Both the position numbers and the translations under genes were made by a program. A stretch of 64,000 nt of DNA from Candidatus Litorirhabdus singularis (GTDB lineage: Bacteria; Pseudomonadota; Gammaproteobacteria; Pseudomonadales; Halieaceae), in assembly GCF_026262625.1 (NCBI RefSeq), contig NZ_SHNN01000002.1, positions 1,240,001 through 1,304,000 of the forward strand. Reading direction: 5' to 3'. This document shows, one piece after another, positions 27,987 through 34,295 of the stretch; position 1 is the first letter of the stretch; each line of letters begins with the position of its first letter. Under the pieces are notes generated by a model. That model was given only the letters and a program-made list of their open reading frames with translations, made no database searches and was not told where the DNA came from.

Positions 27987-29183
27987 TCAGGGAACCAGAA
28001 TAGGTAGCTTGGTGATAACGCGTTCGGCTATCCACTCACCATCTACCTCTATCTCTTCCTTAATGAGGCGTGAGCCTTTGTCCACGTTGGCGAGCATACT
28101 TGGCAGCACATACGAAAAATACTTAAGTGCGATCCGACTACCGATGCATGAATAACGCGAACCACCAAAAATATTATGATTGTCGCGAGTAAACTCTCGT
28201 TTGAAGTTCAGTGTGAGAGGTGCATCCCAATGAGTCGGGTCCATGTTAACGCCGGGATAGAATATAAATAGACTATCTCCCACGGCTAAATCCTTGCCTC
28301 GCAAAGTGAACGAATTATGAACCTGACGGGAAAGCGCCTTGACGTGATTATCCCTGCGCAAGAACTCCATAATAATACTCTCACTCACCCTGTCGGGATT
28401 CTCTCTGAGAGGAGCAACGGCATCAGGGTAACGCATTATATTCCGCAGCATCAGCGCAGTTGAAACGCTTAAGGTATTGGGCGTCGACTGCACGAACGTT
28501 ACCAAACTGGCGATACCATCGTTGTCATCAAATCCCGCTTCTCTGGAGGCGCGAGAAAACTCATCTAGCAGCGTACCTGCTGGTGCATTATTAAACTGCT
28601 CAGCGACATAAGCCCGCGTGCGCGACATGGCTTCATCGCCCTTTCTGAGCATTGCCTCGTTATCGAAATGTTCGAATGACTTTACCAGCGCCACACTATC
28701 ATCGTACAGACTGGTAAGCTGAGCGTCGGTATACGTGAAACCCCAGGCAGACAGCAGCATGCGCATAGGCAGCAACCTTACTTCGATCATGTAATCGTCG
28801 TGCCGTCCAGATTGACGAAACCGCGAAAACGCACGTTCGATATCGTCGACGCGCAACTTATCGAGCAGCATAGTCAGATATCGACCTAACAAAGCCTTAG
28901 CTTTCACATCGGTCAGCGAGTATTGGTAGTGCCAGGCCCGCGCGGGATAATTCTCAGAAAAGAGTTTGTTCGCCGCTTCGTCAACACTCACTGGCTCACG
29001 AGCAACATTTTTATGGGCTGCAATCAAATCGTGACAATCTTCAAAGCGAAAACAAAAATTCATGCCCTCGGAGGTAAATCCCAGAACCTCTTCTTGCTCA
29101 TATAAATGCTCTATAAAGGGGTAGGGGTCCAGAGTAAAAGCAGCATCGAATACTGATACTTCAAGCGGCACAAAGTGCGACAT
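27987..29183 (-). CDS. cytochrome P450
   Basis: A 398-aa soluble P450. The heme-thiolate loop is FGGSRYSCIG with Cys346, and the K-helix ExxR is EFLR at 273-276. The I-helix region reads LVTFVQSTPNTLSVS (227-241) and lacks the usual acid-alcohol pair (A/GGxD/ET). The heme loop also has Ser in place of the usual Gly and Tyr in place of His/Arg. It may act with peroxide or on an unusual substrate rather than by classic O2 activation. ATG 29183 has AGAGGG six bases upstream. No ferredoxin or reductase gene is adjacent. Confidence 0.88.
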   Translation of the reverse strand: MSHFVPLEVSVFDAAFTLDPYPFIEHLYEQEEVLGFTSEGMNFCFRFEDCHDLIAAHKNVAREPVSVDEAANKLFSENYPARAWHYQYSLTDVKAKALLGRYLTMLLDKLRVDDIERAFSRFRQSGRHDDYMIEVRLLPMRMLLSAWGFTYTDAQLTSLYDDSVALVKSFEHFDNEAMLRKGDEAMSRTRAYVAEQFNNAPAGTLLDEFSRASREAGFDDNDGIASLVTFVQSTPNTLSVSTALMLRNIMRYPDAVAPLRENPDRVSESIIMEFLRRDNHVKALSRQVHNSFTLRGKDLAVGDSLFIFYPGVNMDPTHWDAPLTLNFKREFTRDNHNIFGGSRYSCIGSRIALKYFSYVLPSMLANVDKGSRLIKEEIEVDGEWIAERVITKLPILVP

Positions 29184-29266
29184 TGTAAGCCCTCTCAAAC
29201 ACTAGCCGCCGTATGACGACACCTCAAGTTTATAATATAACCGGGTGAAAGCCTGATCATCCAGAT

Positions 29267-29374
29267 TCAGGGATCAGATGCCGCGCAATACAGCGGGTCA
29301 AAGTCCCTCGCCTCAATCGGACGATGGCTGATACTGCCACCCACCAAAGTTGGCTGCAGGTCAATTTGTGTCAT
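29267..29374 (-). pseudogene. N-terminal remnant of a GNAT acetyltransferase gene
   Basis: The minus strand encodes 35 residues, MTQIDLQPTLVGGSISHRPI then EARDFDPLYCAASDP, followed by TGA. This matches the first strand and helix of RimJ/RimL-like GNAT acetyltransferases, which continue for about 130 more residues. The downstream sequence in any frame does not continue the fold and runs into the P450 gene. It is read as a truncated pseudogene. Confidence 0.6.
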
Positions 29375-29411
29375 ATTCAGTCCGCACTTGGGTGCAAACG
29401 TGGAACGCCTA

Positions 29412-29585
29412 CTACTCCGGCACTGTTTCTGAGTCTGGCGAGGCGTCTGAATCAGGCGCCTCGGCACCTTCTAACAGCTCATCGGTATCGCCCTTCTCCA
29501 GCTTTCTGGCGCGCTTTTCCTCCTTTTTCTTTTTCTTGGCGATCTCTTTCTGTCTTTTCTCAAACGAATAATTGGTTCTTGCCAT
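29412..29585 (-). CDS. small basic conserved protein (57 aa)
   Basis: ATG at 29585 encodes 57 residues. MARTNYSFEKRQKEIAKKKK begins a strongly basic helix of about 33 residues, followed by an acidic Asp/Glu/Ser-rich tail ending DSETVPE. The opening resembles a short hypothetical protein I have seen in many gammaproteobacteria. No function is known; a highly charged helix suggests nucleic-acid or ribosome contact. It lies 100 bp downstream of the SelW-like gene on the same strand and could share its transcript. Confidence 0.7.
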   Translation of the reverse strand: MARTNYSFEKRQKEIAKKKKKEEKRARKLEKGDTDELLEGAEAPDSDASPDSETVPE

Positions 29586-29685
29586 TAGACTTCTCTCTAG
29601 CTAATTAGATTACAAAACATGAGTTCCTGCCTGTAAAGGCACCGTAATACTGGCTCATTTCGACAGATTTTGCTGGAACTTAGGT

Positions 29686-29925
29686 TCAATTCGCAAGCTT
29701 ACCGTGATTCGGCAGCAACTTGGCAACAAGTTGCTCATTGTCTGGAAAAACTCCCGTTTCAAATTTCGAATACACGAGTCTGCCATCGACCTCTACGTCA
29801 AATATGCCCCTTCCCTTAGGAATAAGTTCAGATGAGACGCCTAGCGCTGTTTCGATTGTAGCAGCCAAACTGACCGCCTGCGGCTTATAGTTTCACTGAG
29901 CACAGTATGTGATCGAAACTTTCAT
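29686..29925 (-). CDS. selW: SelW-like selenoprotein (Rdx family, CxxU)
   Basis: Read through the TGA at 29893-29895, the minus strand encodes a 79-aa protein beginning MKVSITYCAQ-Sec-NYKPQA. It has a CxxU redox motif at Cys8/Sec11, then GIFDVEVDGRLVYSK and TGVFP, which are hallmarks of the SelW/SelT/SelH (Rdx) thioredoxin-like family. Conventional translation would only find a 60-residue product from a TTG at 29868, without the redox centre. AGGGGG four bases before ATG 29925 supports the start. A stem-loop directly follows the UGA (29867-29893). SelW-type proteins are thiol-dependent redox or glutathione-linked proteins. It requires SelA/B/C/D elsewhere in the genome. Confidence 0.88.
29867..29893 (-). 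promoter_or_regulatory. candidate bacterial SECIS stem-loop of the SelW-like gene
   Basis: On the mRNA strand AAACU, starting at the last base of the UGA, can pair with AGUUU at 29867-29871. An inner GCCG/CGGU stem with loop CAGG lies between (29873-29884). Position and size fit bacterial SECIS elements, which lie within the coding region just after UGA and are bound by SelB. Pairing was judged by eye. Confidence 0.6.
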
Positions 29926-30985
29926 ATTGCCCCCTTGCTTCTAAAGGCGTTACGGACGACCCGGAACGGCTCGCCGCTCAAGACCAGCTTAGCTGGGCTA
30001 GTTGCATTAATGCTAGCCAGCACCCCCCTATGCTTACTGTTTGAGCTTAGGCGACGCCACCGCGACAGTAAAGCACGGTTTGAGGACAACCAATCCCCTC
30101 ATCACAGAGTAAGCAATCGCTCCAACCTGCGTTCTAATACTGCCGGACCAGAACCACTGGGAGTCCCTATAGAGAAAAGCTAAGCTGTATTCATCCGTTC
30201 ATCCGATCGTTCCCCTCGACATGCCTCAAAGGCATCGTCAAGAGTCTGGGAAAGCGCATTATTAGCATAGTCTGTGGAGGTACCAAGCGGTATCAGAATG
30301 CCAGCGGCAGTCGTCACAAGTCCAGCAGCACTGTGTGGCCGAACTCATTCGTCTACACACCGCAAATAATCAGATGTTATGGGTGATGATTTAGGGCTCA
30401 CGCGCCCTATGCGTTGTGACGTAAGCAGAATTCAAGTGTGCGCTGACGCTAAACTAATGACTCACAAGGCTCAACGCTGACAACTCCAGACCGTAAATCG
30501 ATAGATTCTTGACCCCGGCATTGCGCAAGCGAGTGGCAACCCTACGCTCAACTTCATCATCACCAGTACCGAGACTCAAGACACGCACATGGTCCCCACT
30601 AACCGCCTTATCGCGGATAAGCCTGGCATAAAACTGGTAAGGGTGCTCAGTACCAAAAAATCTGCGTTACGCGCGGAGCCAGTCAGTGGGCAGACCACCC
30701 ATTAGTGATGTCGGGTAGCCCGAAAACGATGCCAGATTTCCGAAAAGATTTTTCTCTCTTTCACTGCAGGAAAGTACGCGCTTAATGTCTTTGAAAATCA
30801 TTGGCATTCATTACTTGCGCTCTCACGCATCAAGTTAAACCATGTCCACACCGGAAGGAAGCAGAGAACGTGTATCTACAGTATGGCGCCAAGAAGAAAG
30901 AAATAGCCTATAGTCTATACAGCTTTTAGACAGACAAAATGTTTGAATTTATTTACGCAAGCAAAAGATGAGCTGGGGAACAGGA
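29926..30985. other. about 1 kb without an intact gene
   Basis: The region between the SelW-like gene and the SDR gene holds no intact gene I can support. A methyltransferase remnant lies at 30454-30732 on the minus strand. A minus-strand stretch open at about 30180-30347 encodes VTTAAGILIPLGTSTDYANN and more but has no recognised family. The plus-strand open frame 29935-30183 looks random. The last 250 bp must contain the SDR promoter. The stretch reads as a graveyard of decayed genes. Confidence 0.5.
30454..30732 (-). pseudogene. methyltransferase gene remnant
   Basis: The minus strand reads GGLPTDWLRA, an in-frame TAA, then RRFFGTEHPYQFYARLIRD, VRVLSLGTGDDEVERRVA and NAGVKNLSIYGLELS before TAG at 30454. 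The LSLGTGDDEVE element is SAM-binding motif I and GLELS is motif II of class I methyltransferases. Only about 90 codons of the usual 220 or more remain and an internal stop interrupts them, so this is a pseudogene. Confidence 0.65.
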
Positions 30986-31753
30986 ATGACAAAAAGCCTA
31001 CAAGGGAAAGTGGCGATTGTGACCGGTGGGAATGCGGGCATTGGCAGGGCCACAGCAAGACTATTCGCAGCCGAGGGCGCGAAGACTGTTGTCTGCGCGC
31101 GACGAATTGAAGAAGGCGAACAGACGGTCAGAGACATAGTCGACGCCGGTGGTATTGCCACTTTCATTCAAGCTGATGTATCCAAAGCGGCCGACGTTAA
31201 GGCGTTGATCGATCAAACCGTGCATCTGTATGGACGCGTAGACTGCCTGTTTAGTAATGCCGGAATTTCTGGCAACCCTGGCACACCCATTGTGGACCTG
31301 GAAGAGGAAGAATGGGATCAGGTTATTAATATCAACCTGAAAGGCGTGTGGTTGGGCATGAAGTATGTCATTCCAGTGATGCAACAGAACGGCGGAGGCT
31401 CAATTATCAACATGTCATCGATATACGGTCTCATGGGGTCGCATCTGCAGATGCCTGCTTACACTGCTAGTAAGCATGGCGTTATTGGCTTGACCAAGTC
31501 AGGAGCAAGAGACTACGCCCCCGATAACATTCGAATAAACGCTATCTGCCCAGCCTATATCCATACCGAAATGGTGGATGGCCCGATGGCCGCTGACCCG
31601 CAACTGGCCACGACAATTATGGGGCTGCATCCAATAGGCAGACTCGGAACCGTTGAGGAAATTGCTGAAGCTGTTTTGTGGCTGGCGTCGGACAAATCCT
31701 CATTTGTTACCGGCCACTCTTTAACAGCGGATGGTGGATTAACACTCGGTTGA
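30986..31753 (+). CDS. short-chain dehydrogenase/reductase
   Basis: A 255-aa classical SDR: IVTGGNAGIGRATARL cofactor site, FSNAGISGNPG, the Ser in NMSSIYGLMGS, the YTASK catalytic pair, and the C-terminal SFVTGHSLTADGGLTLG. This is the usual glucose/3-oxoacyl reductase-like architecture. Start at 30986 is preferred (GGGGA upstream) over ATG 30968. Cofactor and substrate are not assignable. It is convergent with the NeuD-like gene, 31 bp apart. Confidence 0.9.
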   Translation: MTKSLQGKVAIVTGGNAGIGRATARLFAAEGAKTVVCARRIEEGEQTVRDIVDAGGIATFIQADVSKAADVKALIDQTVHLYGRVDCLFSNAGISGNPGTPIVDLEEEEWDQVININLKGVWLGMKYVIPVMQQNGGGSIINMSSIYGLMGSHLQMPAYTASKHGVIGLTKSGARDYAPDNIRINAICPAYIHTEMVDGPMAADPQLATTIMGLHPIGRLGTVEEIAEAVLWLASDKSSFVTGHSLTADGGLTLG

Positions 31754-31784
31754 TAGATCTGGGGCGGATCTTAACAAGCTGCTC

Positions 31785-32447
31785 TCACGAATACTTATCG
31801 CCTTGCTCGCGCTTTCGAATTGTTTTTGCCGGAGTTCCGTAAGCTGTCACAAATGATTCGACAGAACTCATTAGCAGCGACCCAGCGCCTATAATCGTGT
31901 GCTCACCAACCTTTATTCCTTGAATCAGAACCGCTCCGGCCCCGACCGCTGAATACTGGCCGATCTGACAATTTCCACCGGTTAACGCGCCTGGAGCCAG
32001 GCTGGAAAAGTCCTCCATTATTGAGTCGTGGTCCAACGAGGCGTTGGTATTAACAATGCAAAATTTTCCCACGGAAGAGCATGGATTGATCGCTACGCCA
32101 GCCATTACCACGCTACCCTCCCCTACCGAAGTTTCTAACCCCATAGAGGCCTTCGGGTGAACAGCAGAAACGAACACAAGCTCCGGGCTAATGGCTCTAA
32201 CCCCCTCAACTACCTTGGCACGAGTGAAGTTATCTCCAATCGCAACGATAGCGCCCTGAATGGCGTGAGACTCTATCAAGGTTGGCAAATCCTCTTCTGT
32301 GCCAAGTACTGGATAGCCTAGCACCTTCGCACCGACTTCCAGGCCAGGATCCAGTAAGCCTACAACGTTATGTTTGCCCTCCTGCTGCACAATGTCGATG
32401 ATAACTTTGGCATGGCCTGAAGCACCAATGATTAGGATATTGCCCAT
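31785..32447 (-). CDS. NeuD-like sugar O-acyltransferase
   Basis: A 220-aa acyltransferase of the NeuD/PglD type. The N-terminal PglD domain starts ILIIGASGHAKVIIDIV (Rossmann-like), followed by a left-handed beta-helix of hexapeptide repeats (SVGEGSVVMAGVAINPCSSV, NTNASLDHDSIMEDFSSLAP, GVGEHTIIG-like repeats). The catalytic-type His sits in NASLDHDS. It would acetylate a nucleotide-activated amino sugar for surface glycan. It is alone here without a glycan cluster. ATG 32447 is chosen over 32456. Confidence 0.88.
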   Translation of the reverse strand: MGNILIIGASGHAKVIIDIVQQEGKHNVVGLLDPGLEVGAKVLGYPVLGTEEDLPTLIESHAIQGAIVAIGDNFTRAKVVEGVRAISPELVFVSAVHPKASMGLETSVGEGSVVMAGVAINPCSSVGKFCIVNTNASLDHDSIMEDFSSLAPGALTGGNCQIGQYSAVGAGAVLIQGIKVGEHTIIGAGSLLMSSVESFVTAYGTPAKTIRKREQGDKYS

Positions 32448-32539
32448 AGTGTCCATCTAACCCCTAACGCTTAACAACGCGATGATAACTCGCGCGACGA
32501 CTTAAAGATTCGGTCACAGCCAGCGACAGGATCATCTGA

Positions 32540-32821
32540 CTATGTGTTCTCCGCAATCTGCTCATGATTACGAACCACCCTTTCAATAACGGCCGCTAAG
32601 TATGATGCAGCAAACTCTGGATCGACTCCATACTGACTAGCCAGCTCACTCATACGTTGAAACTGTATAGCCTCACGTGCTGGGTCCTTGGCAGTTAAAC
32701 CATTGGCAGCTTTATAGTAACCAACCCTGTCGGTGACTTTAAACCGCTCGGCAAACATCGCAACGATGGCGTTGTCGATGTTATCGATACTCTTACGAAG
32801 ATCATCTAGCGTTTCCAACAT
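32540..32821 (-). CDS. chorismate mutase (AroQ type, stand-alone)
   Basis: A 93-aa all-helical domain: LRKSIDNIDNAIVAMFAERF with the N-terminal Arg of the AroQ active site, KVTDRVGYYKAANGL and DPAREAIQFQRMSELA. This matches the AroQ chorismate mutase domain found at the N-terminus of PheA, here alone and without a signal peptide. It converts chorismate to prephenate. Start at 32821, after GGGG, is preferred over the longer frame to 32860. It lies 92 bp upstream of the NeuD-like gene on the same strand. Confidence 0.82.
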   Translation of the reverse strand: MLETLDDLRKSIDNIDNAIVAMFAERFKVTDRVGYYKAANGLTAKDPAREAIQFQRMSELASQYGVDPEFAASYLAAVIERVVRNHEQIAENT

Positions 32822-32926
32822 TACCCCCTGAACACTTAAACGTGTATTCGACCATCCCATTATTAGCGCAACTGCCTACAGATGCTTTCACATTTATGAT
32901 ACTCAGCGGGGGGTTGATCCCACAAG

Positions 32927-34078
32927 CTATTGCAACAACTCCTCGCTGCACTTTCCTGCATTCACCGGATTGCACCTGGCCACACCATCTCCCGGAATTG
33001 TCACCTGATAGTCACTAAACTCTGGATTGGGTACCGGATAATCAGTACTGATAAAATGCGCGCCGCTGCTCAGCGCCGCTTCGCGCCGAGCTGTGTCACC
33101 GGTGCGGGCCTGCTCGGTATCCGCATCTGCTCTGGTCCGAACCATATAACCCAGTTGCACCATCATATCGATTTCTCCAGGCACCGCAGTAGGGCTATTG
33201 CGCTTCAAAAACGCTGCTTCAGGCGTACCTGGCTCAGAATCAGTAAACAACACACGACCTGTCAGTGACGGGTGACCGGCTATGTAGTTGTCTCGTATCG
33301 ACCCACCATTATCCAAGGCAAACATAACTCTGCCTCGCGCCTCAGACAAAGGTAACCAGCCTTGCGTCAATACAGCCAGCTCGAGTGTCGCAAAGTCTCC
33401 GCGAACATCATCAGGTACAATGAGTTGGCTATCAGGAAACACACTACGAATTTCTATATCCACCTGATTTAGAGCCTCCGGCCCAAACTCCAAGGGTATT
33501 GCAAAACCAAGATCCAGCGGATCAGCGATAGCTTCATCCTTGGTCTCTACCAGAACAGTAATCGGCAAGTGCCCGGGATTGGCATCTGACCAGGTTTTAA
33601 TTTCCTGTAAGCAAAGCACAAAGGTATAGCAGGTTGTCTCATAGTCGATTTCCTGCACGTGAAGAACTTTCAGACCCGGCTCGTCCAACGCAGAGATCCC
33701 GGACGCCGCAGGCTCACCAAACAGCGTGCGCCCCTGGTGATCAGCATAAAGCGAGCCATCCGGATCATGGAAGACGTCCAGCTCGATCTGTCGGATGCCC
33801 TGCTGCCCAAACTGCTCCTGCAATGGTATATGTGTATATGCCAGAGTCGGCGCCACCTCGGGAATGAACGCTAGTAGCAGCTCAAAAATATCGGCCCTGG
33901 GTTGAATGTGGTAACTGTTGTGTGTGCCCAGGTACTGCAAGTTGTTCATCAGGATATCGTCATCCGCGAAATTGCCAGAAGTATCCGAAGAATTGGTACA
34001 GCTTGCCAAGATCAAAGCGCAAGCAATAACCAAGAAAAGAGCCGCCGACCGGAAAACATTGCTACCTGAACACATCAT
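32927..34078 (-). CDS. secreted Ca2+-dependent PI-PLC-like lipoprotein
   Basis: A 383-aa protein with a lipoprotein signal (ALILASC). The catalytic region has GTHNSYHIQPR (first catalytic His), RQIELDVFHDPDG with metal-binding Glu/Asp and His, LHVQEIDYE and LVETKDEA. This matches the Ca2+-dependent phosphoinositide phospholipase C-like (PI-PLC-C1) family of bacteria. The late FISTDYPVPNP closes the TIM barrel. It probably acts on phosphodiester lipids outside the inner membrane. ATG 34078 with AAGGG five bases upstream is preferred over the GTG at 34084. Confidence 0.85.
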   Translation of the reverse strand: MMCSGSNVFRSAALFLVIACALILASCTNSSDTSGNFADDDILMNNLQYLGTHNSYHIQPRADIFELLLAFIPEVAPTLAYTHIPLQEQFGQQGIRQIELDVFHDPDGSLYADHQGRTLFGEPAASGISALDEPGLKVLHVQEIDYETTCYTFVLCLQEIKTWSDANPGHLPITVLVETKDEAIADPLDLGFAIPLEFGPEALNQVDIEIRSVFPDSQLIVPDDVRGDFATLELAVLTQGWLPLSEARGRVMFALDNGGSIRDNYIAGHPSLTGRVLFTDSEPGTPEAAFLKRNSPTAVPGEIDMMVQLGYMVRTRADADTEQARTGDTARREAALSSGAHFISTDYPVPNPEFSDYQVTIPGDGVARCNPVNAGKCSEELLQ

Positions 34079-34235
34079 CGACACCCTTACTTATTATTGG
34101 AGTTACCATAAGCGTAATTGGCTTCAGGCACCAGAGCGCCTGGCTGAATAATTCACCTATGCCACCGTTGAGAATTATGGGCTGGAGACCCAGAGGCTAT
34201 AGTGCTCAATTTTTGTAGTGCTGCGCCTTGCGCCC

Positions 34236-34269
34236 ATAAAAAATGCCCGGTTGTTTAAGCCGGGCATTT
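34236..34269 (-). terminator. rho-independent terminator of the TonB receptor gene
   Basis: AAATGCCCGG and CCGGGCATTT form a 10-bp stem around a 9-base loop, and the minus strand continues into TTTTTTA. It lies 26 bp after the stop of the receptor gene at 34296. Confidence 0.85.
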
Positions 34270-34295
34270 CAGAACTACTCGATGTAACTCAGACT

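Noticed and set aside
29267-29276. TGA at the end of the GNAT remnant as a third selenocysteine codon
   Set aside because: The following codons stop matching the family after two residues, the GNAT fold has no redox role, and no SECIS-like hairpin was seen.
29935-30183. Plus-strand open frame of 82 codons
   Set aside because: No recognised domain, no ribosome binding site of note, and it lies in a decay region; treated as random.
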